DNA from: LMUY01 sp964244585 | GTDB lineage: Bacteria > Pseudomonadota > Alphaproteobacteria > Acetobacterales > Acetobacteraceae | Direction: 5' to 3' | DNA length: 64,000 nucleotides | NCBI GenBank assembly: GCA_964244585.1 | Contig: CAXTJM010000010.1 | Location: 82,236 to 146,235 of the forward strand | Part shown: piece after piece, positions 8,191 through 15,662 of the stretch | Layout: each line of letters starts with the position of its first letter | Numbering within the stretch: position 1 is the stretch's first letter | Notes under the pieces: model-generated | Told to the model about the DNA's origin: nothing | Databases searched by the model: none | Seen by the model: the letters and a program-made list of their open reading frames with translations, nothing else | Program-made: the position numbers and the translations under genes

Positions 8191-8309
8191 CAGGGAAGGG
8201 AGCGGGCTGTCGAAGTAGGCGGAGCGGGCGAAATCCCACGGCCGATCGATCAGCCCCGGTGCGGCGGCCGCAGGGCAGAAGAAGTTCGACCGGATGACCT
8301 CGCTCGCGC

Positions 8310-8434
8310 TGCCTCCCGGACAGTGGCGACGCCGTCTGCGGCGTGAGTGCGAGCGGGGGGTCGGCGGCGACGACCGAGGAGACGGACGCCGCACCCAGGG
8401 CCGTCGACAGCATCATGGCGTTGCGGAGTTTCAT
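8310..8434 (-). pseudogene. N-terminal fragment of an exported protein, divergent from the zinc operon
   Basis: Starting at ATG 8434 the frame encodes a textbook signal peptide (MKLRNAMMLSTALGAASVSS, cleavage probably after VVAA) and about 15 mature residues (DPPLALTPQTASPL). After that no family similarity is seen and the frame runs into kinase debris. It appears to be the start of an exported gene truncated by a deletion. Its promoter region shares the Zur-like boxes of the neighbouring metal operon, so it may once have been a zinc-regulated exported protein; this is inference. Confidence 0.4.
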
Positions 8435-8473
8435 GTCTTGCCCGGGGCTCGCGAAGTGTTCACAGGGCCAAGA

Positions 8474-8543
8474 CGATACCTTGTGTCAGTCAAGGCGCAA
8501 CCTTGTATCAAGCAGCGGGGATCGTCAGTGATACACTGTTGCG
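8474..8543. promoter_or_regulatory. Cluster of three weaker Zur-like boxes
   Basis: Three 15-mers resemble the better site at 8623: 8474-8488 (CGATACCTTGTGTCA), 8510-8496 on the minus strand (TGATACAAGGTTGCG) and 8529-8543 (TGATACACTGTTGCG). The latter two share 13 of 15 bases. They lie in the divergent promoter region between the truncated exported gene and the metal-uptake operon. Assignment to the Fur-family protein at 11537 is inference. Confidence 0.45.
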
Positions 8544-8622
8544 TAATTACACCGGCCTGCGATCCTCACCCATCGCAGGCCGGGTGACCGTCCGTGCGCC
8601 CTGCGACCCTTGTCAAAGAAAG

Positions 8623-8637
8623 TGATACATTATAGCA
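8623..8637. promoter_or_regulatory. Candidate Zur operator of the metal uptake operon
   Basis: TGATACATTATAGCA is an imperfect palindrome matching 12 of 14 defined positions of a TGTTATA-N-TATAACA Fur-family (Zur-type) box. It lies 33 bases before the binding-protein start. A Zur-like regulator gene is at the end of the locus. Repression by zinc-loaded protein is the expected behaviour of this class. Confidence 0.6.
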
Positions 8638-8670
8638 GGCATGGCCCGCATGCCGCGGGTTGGAGGTTCC

Positions 8671-9549
8671 ATGTCAGGCAAGTCGATCACAGCCGCTTTC
8701 CTCGGGGTGCTGATGGGAGGCCTCGCCATGGCCGCCCGGGCGGAGCAGGTGAAGCCGCTGTCCATCGTGGCCGCGGAGAACTTCTATGGCGATATCGCCA
8801 AGCAGATTGGCGGGGCGAACGTCGCGGTGACCAGCATCCTGACCAACCCGGACCAGGATCCCCATTTGTTCGAGGCGAGCGCCTCCGTCGCGCGCAACCT
8901 GTCTGCCGCGCGCCTGGTGGTCTACAACGGCGTCGATTACGACCCGTGGGTCACGAAGCTGCTCGGCGCCGCCAAGTCGGCCGACCGCAAGACGATCGTC
9001 GTCGCCGACCTGATCGGCAAGCGGCCGGGCGACAACCCGCATGTCTGGTACGATCCGGCGACCATGCTGGCACTCGGGAAGGCCCTTGCCGACTCGCTGG
9101 GAGCGGCGGACCCGGCCCATGCCGCCGACTACACGCGCAACCTGGCCAAGTTCGAGCAGTCGTTGCAGCCGGTCCAGACAAGAATCGCGGCGTTGCGAGC
9201 GCGCCTGGCCGGCACGCCTGTGACCGCCACCGAACCGGTGTTCGGCTACATGTTCGACGCGCTCGGAATGACCGTCCGCAATGCCCCGTTCCAGCTGGCG
9301 GTCATGAACAACACCGAGCCGTCGTCCTCGGACGTGGCGGCGTTCGAGAACGACCTCAAGACCCACCAGGTCAAGCTGCTGGTCTACAACAGCCAGGCCA
9401 GCGACCCGGTGGCGGCTCGCATGGAGAAGCTGGCGAGGGCTTCGCACGTGCCCGTCGTGGGCGCGATGGAGACGGAGCCACCGGGCAAGACCTACCAGGC
9501 TTGGATCATGGGCGAGCTGGACGCCGTGGACCGCGCCCTGCCCAAATGA
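8671..9549 (+). CDS. znuA: Metal (Zn/Mn) ABC transporter solute-binding protein
   Basis: A 292-residue cluster A-I metal-binding protein (ZnuA/TroA/PsaA fold) with a signal peptide ending ...AARA. Metal-ligand positions: His in DQDPHLFEAS, His in NPHVWYDP, and a glutamate in ATEPVFGYM at the place where classical ZnuA has the third histidine. The His/Asp-rich loop of many ZnuA proteins is absent. ATG 8671 is preceded by GGAGG at the right spacing; an ATG at 8641 is less likely. Its stop overlaps the ATPase start. Zinc is favoured by the Zur-like boxes, but a Glu ligand also occurs in Mn-binding relatives. Confidence 0.85.
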   Translation: MSGKSITAAFLGVLMGGLAMAARAEQVKPLSIVAAENFYGDIAKQIGGANVAVTSILTNPDQDPHLFEASASVARNLSAARLVVYNGVDYDPWVTKLLGAAKSADRKTIVVADLIGKRPGDNPHVWYDPATMLALGKALADSLGAADPAHAADYTRNLAKFEQSLQPVQTRIAALRARLAGTPVTATEPVFGYMFDALGMTVRNAPFQLAVMNNTEPSSSDVAAFENDLKTHQVKLLVYNSQASDPVAARMEKLARASHVPVVGAMETEPPGKTYQAWIMGELDAVDRALPK

Positions 9550-10352
9550 GCTCGCTTGCCTTCCAGGGCGTGCACCTGGCGCTTGGCGGCCGGGCGGTCC
9601 TGTCCGACGTCAGCCTGCGGTTCGCGCCCAACGAGTTCGTGGGCGTGCTGGGTCCGAACGGCGCAGGAAAAACCACCCTGATGCGGGCCGTGCTGGGCCT
9701 CGTGGCCCCGGCATCGGGGCGGATCACCGTGCTCGGCCAACCCGCCCGGCGCGGCAATCCCGCCATCGGCTACATGCCGCAGATCCGTGGCTCCGCCGGG
9801 TTTGCGGGCCTCAGCGGCTGGGAGTTCGTTGCCGCCGTGGTGCAGGGCCATCGCCTCGGCCTGCCTTCGCGGGGGCGGGGCGCTCGGGCGGAGGTGGACC
9901 GCGTGCTGGACCTGGTCGGCGCCCGCGACCTCGCCCGGCGTCCCATCGCCGAGACTTCGGGCGGGGAGCGCCAGCGGCTGCTGTTCGCGCAGGCCCTGGT
10001 CGGGCGCCCCAAGCTGCTGCTGCTGGACGAGCCGCTGATCAGCCTGGACCCGCACCACCAGGGCGCGCTCGTGGCGTTGGCCAAATCCCTCCAGGTGGAA
10101 CTCGGCCTGACCGTGCTGTTCAGTGCCCACGACGTGAACCCCTTGCTGGCGGCGATGGACCGGGTCCTTTACCTGGCGCGCGGTCACGCGGCGCTCGGGG
10201 CCGTGGACGACGTGATCACCGGCCCCGTCCTGTCCCGGCTTTACGGGTCGGAGATCGACGTGGTCCGCCTGCGCGGGCGGATCTTCGTCATGGCCGGGCA
10301 GACCGAGGCCGAGAGCGGAGGAACGCATGGGCACCGTCTTGGCCGTGTTTGA
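9546..10352 (+). CDS. znuC: Metal ABC transporter ATP-binding protein
   Basis: A 268-residue ABC ATPase of the zinc/manganese class. Walker A GPNGAGKTT is at 36-44, the signature reads TSGGERQR, and Walker B is LLLLDEPLISLDP. The final about 25 residues overlap the permease coding start in another frame. ATGA overlap with the binding protein upstream shows co-translation. It energises uptake of the metal delivered by the upstream binding protein. Confidence 0.9.
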   Translation: MSSLAFQGVHLALGGRAVLSDVSLRFAPNEFVGVLGPNGAGKTTLMRAVLGLVAPASGRITVLGQPARRGNPAIGYMPQIRGSAGFAGLSGWEFVAAVVQGHRLGLPSRGRGARAEVDRVLDLVGARDLARRPIAETSGGERQRLLFAQALVGRPKLLLLDEPLISLDPHHQGALVALAKSLQVELGLTVLFSAHDVNPLLAAMDRVLYLARGHAALGAVDDVITGPVLSRLYGSEIDVVRLRGRIFVMAGQTEAESGGTHGHRLGRV

Positions 10353-11190
10353 CTACGACTTCATGCAGAACGCCTTCGCCGCCGCCACCGCCGTGGCGCT
10401 GGTGTCCGGCGCCGTAGGCTACTTCCTCGTGCTGCGGGGCCAGACCTTCGCCGGGCACGCCCTGTCCCACGTCGGCTTCACGGGCGCCACCGCGGCCGTG
10501 CTGTTCGGCCTCTCGCCACTCTGGGGCCTGGTGCTGCTCACCGTCGCGGGCGGGGTCGGCATGGGCTTCCTGGGGGAGCGGCTGGCGCAGCGGGACGTGG
10601 CCATCGGCATCGTCCTGGCACTCTCGCTGGGGTTCGGGCTGCTGTTCCTGCATTTCTACACCGCGTTCGCGACCCAGGCGACGGCGCTGCTGTTCGGCAA
10701 CGTGCTCGCCGTCGACATCGAGACGGTCGAGGCGCTCGTCATCCTGGGAACCATCAGCCTCGCGGCCCTCGCGGTGATCTCGCGGCCCCTGTTGTTCGCC
10801 AGCGTGCAGCCGGAACTGGCCGAGGCCAGGGGCGTGTCCCTGCGGCTATACTCGGTGCTGTTCCTGGCCGTCGTGGCGCTCGCCACGGCCGAGTGCGCCC
10901 AGATCGTCGGCGTGCTGCTGGTCTTCACGCTGATGGTCGGCCCGGCCGCGGCGGCCCAGCGCCTGACGCGCGGCGTGCTGCGCGGCGTCGCCGTCTCGAT
11001 GGCGCTGGCCCTGGCCGAAGCCTGGCTGGGCCTGACCCTGGCCTTCTACACGGACTGGCCGACGTCGTTCTGGATCAGCCTGCTCAGCGCAACTGTCTAT
11101 GTCGCGGCGGTCGCAACGGGTGCGGTGCGCATCCGCTTGGCCAAGGGGTCGGCCGCCGGCCTCTTCATCTCGGGCAGCGACCCTTGCTGA
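10327..11190 (+). CDS. znuB: Metal ABC transporter permease
   Basis: A 287-residue ABC-3 family permease with eight or so hydrophobic segments. Recognisable are GYFLVLRGQTFAGHALSHVG, the conserved loop ARGVSLRLYSVLFL and LVFTLMVGPAAAAQRL. GGAGG six bases before ATG 10327 decides the start, which overlaps the end of the ATPase gene by 26 bases. It forms the inner-membrane channel of the importer. Confidence 0.9.
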   Translation: MGTVLAVFDYDFMQNAFAAATAVALVSGAVGYFLVLRGQTFAGHALSHVGFTGATAAVLFGLSPLWGLVLLTVAGGVGMGFLGERLAQRDVAIGIVLALSLGFGLLFLHFYTAFATQATALLFGNVLAVDIETVEALVILGTISLAALAVISRPLLFASVQPELAEARGVSLRLYSVLFLAVVALATAECAQIVGVLLVFTLMVGPAAAAQRLTRGVLRGVAVSMALALAEAWLGLTLAFYTDWPTSFWISLLSATVYVAAVATGAVRIRLAKGSAAGLFISGSDPC

Positions 11191-11536
11191 CCCACGCGCA
11201 GTCGCCCGAGCACAGCAGAGTTCCGTATCGGGCGGAGGCGGCATGGGCACGTGGTTGAGCAGCGTGGCCTTCCGGCTCCAGGGACCCGGGACAGCACGGT
11301 GACGGTTGGGACCGGGCGGACAAGGCGCCCTAAATGTCGGTGTTACCGGCATACGGCATGACGCTGGCTGCCCCGGCAAGCCGCGACGCTCCATAAAAAT
11401 ATAGTGTGTCATCTGCCCTGGCGACGTCGCATCGTGCAAGAGTGATACACCATGTCGGCATCCACAGCCGGGCCCGGGCGCGGTGTCGCCCACGCGCTGT
11501 CGTGCTATTGTACTTATTCGGCGTAGGATGATGCTC
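11191..11536. other. Intergenic region between znuB and the Fur-family gene
   Basis: No coding sequence seen. It contains two further Zur-like 15-mers: 11397-11411 (minus strand TGACACACTATATTT, 11 of 15 identical to the site at 8623) and 11443-11457 (TGATACACCATGTCG). They suggest that the regulator gene has its own promoter and is autoregulated or part of the same regulon. Confidence 0.45.
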
Positions 11537-11989
11537 ATGCCTAGGAAATCGGCTGCCGACAAGGTTCTCGACGACATGCAGGCGCTCTGCCGTCAACGCG
11601 GCGGACGCCTGACGCCGCAGAGGCGCGCCGTGCTCGAGAAGCTGGTCGTCTCCAGGCGGCCACTGTCTGCCTACGAGCTGCGGGATCTCCTGTTGCCGCA
11701 GGATGCGTCCATCACTCCGGCCAGCGTCTATCGCTCGCTGGACTTCCTGATGGAGAACGGGTTCGTCCACCGGCTCGAGACCACGCGCTCCTTCGTGGCA
11801 TGCGAGCATCCGGACCATGACCACGCGGTCCAGTTCCTGATCTGCCGCGAATGCGGCACCGTGGTCGAGACGGAGGACAAGCGGATCGACGCGGCGACCG
11901 TGAGCCTAAGTGCCCGCCTCGGGTTCGAGGTCGATCACCGCACCGTCGAGCTGACTGGGGTCTGCGCCGATTGCCGGACCGGATCGTGA
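11537..11989 (+). CDS. zur: Fur-family transcriptional regulator, Zur type
   Basis: A 150-residue Fur-superfamily repressor. The N-terminal winged helix contains RLTPQRRAVLEKL and the recognition region ITPASVYRSLDFL. The dimerisation domain has CEHPDHDH and two structural-zinc CxxC pairs, C103/C106 and C143/C146. I favour ATG 11537, eight bases after AGGA; ATG 11528 and 11531 are alternatives. Position at the end of a zinc-type ABC locus and the similar boxes upstream of both point to Zur rather than Fur or Mur. Confidence 0.85.
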   Translation: MPRKSAADKVLDDMQALCRQRGGRLTPQRRAVLEKLVVSRRPLSAYELRDLLLPQDASITPASVYRSLDFLMENGFVHRLETTRSFVACEHPDHDHAVQFLICRECGTVVETEDKRIDAATVSLSARLGFEVDHRTVELTGVCADCRTGS

Positions 11990-12020
11990 GCGGCCGGCCA
12001 GGCCACACAGAGCCGTAGCT

Positions 12021-12239
12021 CTAACCAGCTAGATCGTCCTCTAGGACCACGATCGTGACTGCCCAGGACCGTTCGCCTTCCTCGTCCACCTGGTCGACGG
12101 TGCCGAGCACCGCATCGCCGACGCGAACCTGAGCCGTGCCACCTTGCGTCTCTGGCGGGTCGAGCGTCAGACCGGGACTGTGGAGCGCCCTGCGGAGATA
12201 GCTCTGGAGTCGGGCGCGGTCGGCTTGGGTGATGGTCAT
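12021..12239 (-). CDS. DUF3126 family protein
   Basis: A 72-residue protein, MTITQADRARLQSYLRRALH followed by LTLDPPETQGGTAQVRVGD and a C-terminal EDD, matching the alphaproteobacterial DUF3126 family in length and pattern. Function unknown. No signal peptide or membrane segment. ATG 12239 gives the usual family start; a longer frame to 12287 is unlikely. It stands alone, convergent with the zur gene. Confidence 0.8.
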   Translation of the reverse strand: MTITQADRARLQSYLRRALHSPGLTLDPPETQGGTAQVRVGDAVLGTVDQVDEEGERSWAVTIVVLEDDLAG

Positions 12240-12472
12240 GGCGTGTGTTTGCTCTGTTTGGCAGGGCGATGCCATGCCCTCCTGCACTGATCCGAATCTT
12301 TAAGCTCCGCGGTCATCGCCATGCGTGCCGATGCACCGGGTTTGAGCAAGCGCGCAGGCCAGCTGGTCCTACGCCAGCATGGCGGATGTCGGCCGGGTCG
12401 GAGCGGGAGCCTGGCCCAGCCTTCGGCAGCCAGGTGAAACGCGACCGCGCCCATCCTGCCGGGCGCGACACG

Positions 12473-12859
12473 TCACTGTTCGGGATGGCATGGTCCTGCC
12501 TCCCGTGCTGCGATCTGCCGGGCGACCTTGTCCAGTGCTGCCGCCAGGCCAGCCACCCCGAACGGCTTATGGAGAACGGTCGCACCGGCCGAAATGACCC
12601 GTCGCGAATCGCCCGTCATGAAGATGTGGGGCATGGCGGTGTTCTGCAGGATGGTATTCATGGCCGAAATGCCATCGCCGGCTTTGAGGTACACGTCCAA
12701 GATCATCAGGTCGGGGGCCAGTCTCGCTGCCGCGTCGACGGCCTCCGTCTCGGTCGCCGCGGTGCCGCACATGTCGTGTCCCAACTCGACCAAGACCTCA
12801 GTGATGAGCGCGCCGATCATCGCGTCGTCCTCAACCAGCAGGATGCGAAGGCGCCTCAC
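12473..12859 (-). CDS. Single-domain response regulator
   Basis: A stand-alone receiver of about 128 residues: acidic pocket LLVEDD at about 7-12, phospho-acceptor D55 in LMILD, the T/S in FMTGDS and the lysine in LHKPFG. There is no output domain, so it works by protein contact or as a phosphate relay. GTG 12859 places the start right before the first beta strand; an ATG at 12898 would add 13 unconserved residues. No cognate kinase is adjacent, though a hybrid kinase lies at 15663. Confidence 0.8.
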   Translation of the reverse strand: MRRLRILLVEDDAMIGALITEVLVELGHDMCGTAATETEAVDAAARLAPDLMILDVYLKAGDGISAMNTILQNTAMPHIFMTGDSRRVISAGATVLHKPFGVAGLAAALDKVARQIAAREAGPCHPEQ

Positions 12860-13274
12860 GAACCCCGGTCGCCGGCCAGGGCGTCCGCATCGGCCCATGG
12901 AGCGATGCGCTCATGAGGCGGGATCCGCTTCGACCCGGGCGGCCACGGGGCTGCGCGCGGTAGCGATCGCACCGGCCACCCTCCACGACGAACATCACCC
13001 GCCTGCATCCGGAAAGCACGCGCGGTGGCTTGGGACAGGGCCATGGCCGCACAGTAGCAAAGCCGACCATCCTCCGGGAGGGACAGAATTGACTCATCCA
13101 ATCTTTCCGGCAGTTTCGATGGACCGATACAGGCCTGTGCAGGTCCGCCACGGGCCTTGATTGCGCAAGGTCGCCATGTCTCGGGTCTCGCCTTCGCCGG
13201 CAGGCACTGCAAGGCCTTGGCCGCTGGCGAATGGCTCCCTCGGCCTCGATCCATCCGGCTGGACTTTGGAGGCG
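12860..13274. other. Intergenic stretch without a recognisable gene
   Basis: About 415 bases between the receiver gene and the AI-2E-type gene, both leftward. Open frames exist on both strands but none shows a start signal, family motif or sensible composition. No strong hairpin or repeat was noticed. Confidence 0.4.
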
Positions 13275-15086
13275 CTAGACCACGTCCCTTTCCCTGCGTG
13301 CGGAGATGGCTTGGGTCAACGCCACAAGCTCCCCGATCGAAAGCACGAGGTGTTCGTCCTGCCCCGTGGAGCGGAGATCGGCCAGCAGGGGGCTGTCACC
13401 GGGTGCGTGCCAGAGGCATACGACGATCTTGGCCTCCGGGACCTTCTTCTGCATGCGCCGGACGAAGTAGCGTATCCCGGACGCCGTGCTGCCTTCTTCC
13501 AACACGGACAGGCAGCAGAGCCGGGCATCCGCCAGGTCCGGAGCGGCCGAGGCGGATGCGCCCAGCACGAGGTTCGCGCGCATCGCAGCCCCGAACCCGG
13601 CCGCCCGCAGGACCTGGATCGCCATCGTCGCGGCCAAATCGTCCAGTTGGCCGCGCCCGGGGATGCAGAGTACGGCGCCTTCGCTTCTCCAGCCGACCGG
13701 CACGGGCGGCGTCACCGCAGACGTCGGGGCCGGTCCCGGGTCCAGCTCGGTCAGCAGTGCCGCGATCTGGCCATGTATGTCCTCCAGGCGCTCGAAAGCC
13801 AGGGCGTCGCGCGACAGGTCGCGTTGCGCCAGCGCCAGCCCCCTGAGAGCGACCTTGTCGAAATACTCCGTCCGGGACGTGGCCGCGATCTGCAGCCGCG
13901 CCGCGGGCGTGAGGTCCGACGCCTTGCCCTCAAGCGCGCGCTGGTAGAAGGTCTCGGACGGCTCCAAGGGCGGGGTGTCGCCGAGGATCACGTCGAAGAA
14001 CGCCAGCGGATGCACGTGGCGGCCGACCACGACCAGGCACACGGTCAACGGCGTGGCGATCAGCAAACCCACGGGACCCCAGAGGAAGGCCCAGAACGCC
14101 GTCGCGACGATGACGGCGATCGGCGAGAGCCCGGTGCTGTGCCCGTAGATCAGCGGCTCCACGATCTGCCCCATGACCAGTTCGGCCCCGGCGAACAGCG
14201 CCAGCACCAGGATGGCCAGGGACCATCCCGGAACCACCGCGACGGCCAGCAGGACCGGTGGGACCACCGCGATGAGGATACCGATGAACGGCACGAACCG
14301 CATGAGGGCGGCCAGGATGCCCCAGAGTACCGGATTGGGCAGCCCGCTCCACCAAAGGCACGATCCGATCAGCATGCCGAACGCGGTATTCAGGCCGAGC
14401 TGGTAGAGGAAATACCGTGACAGCCGCCTTGCGGCATCGTTCATCGCGAGGATGGTGCGATGCAGGTCGCGCCGGCCGACAAGGCGCACCAGCCGGTCCC
14501 GCAGGTCTTCGTTGGACAGCAGGATGAATATGGTGAACACCACCACCACGCCGGCGGTGCCCAGCGGTCCGAGCAGCGGAAGCGCCAGGGCGCGGGCGAT
14601 GGTCAATCCCGAGGGGTTCTCGATGCCGAGGGCCGACGCCGCGTCCGTTGCGCTCGGCGGCGCACCGGAGGGGGCGCCCACCGTTGCGGCGCCTTCCAGA
14701 AGCCGCTGCATCAAGCCTCCGCCGGTGCTCAGCGCCCGCCACTTGCCGGTGACCGTCGCTTCGTAGGAGGGCAGGCTCCCGGCGAGGGCGGCCACCTGGC
14801 GACCCACGACGAGGCCGATGCCGCCGATGGCGCCGAACGCCAGGGCGGCGACGACGAGGACACTCAGCACCCGGGGCGCCTTCATCCTTTCCAGCAATGC
14901 GCAGCCCGGCGCCAGCACGAACGCCAGCAATCCGGCCAGGACGAGGGGCATGAGCAGTTCCCGGCCGAAATACAGGCCGGCGACGACCACGGCCCCGGCG
15001 TTCAGCGCCGACAGGGCGGACCGGGCACTGGCGGGCCCCGAAGCGATGACGGCGTCGTTGACGGGAGGCTCCAGCACGCGCGGCAT
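13275..15086 (-). CDS. AI-2E-type membrane transporter with extra soluble C-terminal domain
   Basis: A 603-residue protein. Residues of about 20-370 are an AI-2E/PerM-family transporter: paired N-terminal helices, a periplasmic region with Ser/Pro/Gly-rich spacer, then ILAALMRFVPFIGILIAVVP and VEPLIYGHSTGLSPIAVIVA, the family hallmark. The remaining about 230 residues are soluble: a linker helix region, then a Rossmann-like part (AVLCIPGRGQLDDLAATMAI, RAAGFGA, DARLCCLSVLE) resembling a B12-binding fold but without the DxHxxG histidine. Ordinary family members are about 350 residues. ATG 15086 is the likely start. A receiver gene and a hybrid kinase lie divergently upstream. Transport substrate unknown. 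Confidence 0.82.
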   Translation of the reverse strand: MPRVLEPPVNDAVIASGPASARSALSALNAGAVVVAGLYFGRELLMPLVLAGLLAFVLAPGCALLERMKAPRVLSVLVVAALAFGAIGGIGLVVGRQVAALAGSLPSYEATVTGKWRALSTGGGLMQRLLEGAATVGAPSGAPPSATDAASALGIENPSGLTIARALALPLLGPLGTAGVVVVFTIFILLSNEDLRDRLVRLVGRRDLHRTILAMNDAARRLSRYFLYQLGLNTAFGMLIGSCLWWSGLPNPVLWGILAALMRFVPFIGILIAVVPPVLLAVAVVPGWSLAILVLALFAGAELVMGQIVEPLIYGHSTGLSPIAVIVATAFWAFLWGPVGLLIATPLTVCLVVVGRHVHPLAFFDVILGDTPPLEPSETFYQRALEGKASDLTPAARLQIAATSRTEYFDKVALRGLALAQRDLSRDALAFERLEDIHGQIAALLTELDPGPAPTSAVTPPVPVGWRSEGAVLCIPGRGQLDDLAATMAIQVLRAAGFGAAMRANLVLGASASAAPDLADARLCCLSVLEEGSTASGIRYFVRRMQKKVPEAKIVVCLWHAPGDSPLLADLRSTGQDEHLVLSIGELVALTQAISARRERDVV

Positions 15087-15175
15087 CCCCGTGGCTCTAC
15101 TACAGGCGACCTGGAACTTGGTTGAAGCCGGGACGTTCCACAATACGGTTTTTCGGCGGCGGCACGGAGCGTCAC

Positions 15176-15553
15176 ATGACCAAGCTGCTCCTCGTCGAGG
15201 ATCACGAGGAACTATGGGACTTCCTGTCCAGGCGCCTGCGCAAGCGGGGTTTCGAGGTCGTGCTCGCCCATGACGGCCAGCAGGCGCTCGACCAGGTCAG
15301 GCGCGAACTGCCCGACCTGGTGCTGCTGGACATGGATTTGCCGATTATGGATGGCTGGACGGTCGCCCGCACCTTGCGGTCGCAGGACAATCGCATCCCT
15401 CTCATAGCCCTTACCGCGCATGCCATGACGGGCGACCGGGTCAAGGCGATCGAGGCTGGATGCGACGAGTACCATCCCAAGCCGGTGGACTTCAACCTGC
15501 TCTTGCAGCAGATCGACGACGCGATGCTGCGGCGGGAAGAGGCTCGGGACTGA
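15176..15553 (+). CDS. Single-domain response regulator
   Basis: A 125-residue receiver, MTKLLLVEDHEELWDFLSRR, phospho-acceptor D52 in LVLLDMDLPIMDGW, conserved threonine in ALTAHAM and lysine in YHPKPVD. It resembles receiver proteins of the CheY/DivK type that act without DNA-binding domains. ATG 15176 places the first strand at the N-terminus. It lies 110 bases upstream of the hybrid kinase gene in the same direction and may be its partner. Confidence 0.85.
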   Translation: MTKLLLVEDHEELWDFLSRRLRKRGFEVVLAHDGQQALDQVRRELPDLVLLDMDLPIMDGWTVARTLRSQDNRIPLIALTAHAMTGDRVKAIEAGCDEYHPKPVDFNLLLQQIDDAMLRREEARD

Positions 15554-15662
15554 GCCTGCGGCAACCACACCATTGGTCGTCCTCCCGCAAGGTCCTGGTG
15601 TATGTCCCGCCGGGATTGCGGCCGCCGTCCATGCCTGAAGCCTCACCCCATCCGGTATCAAC

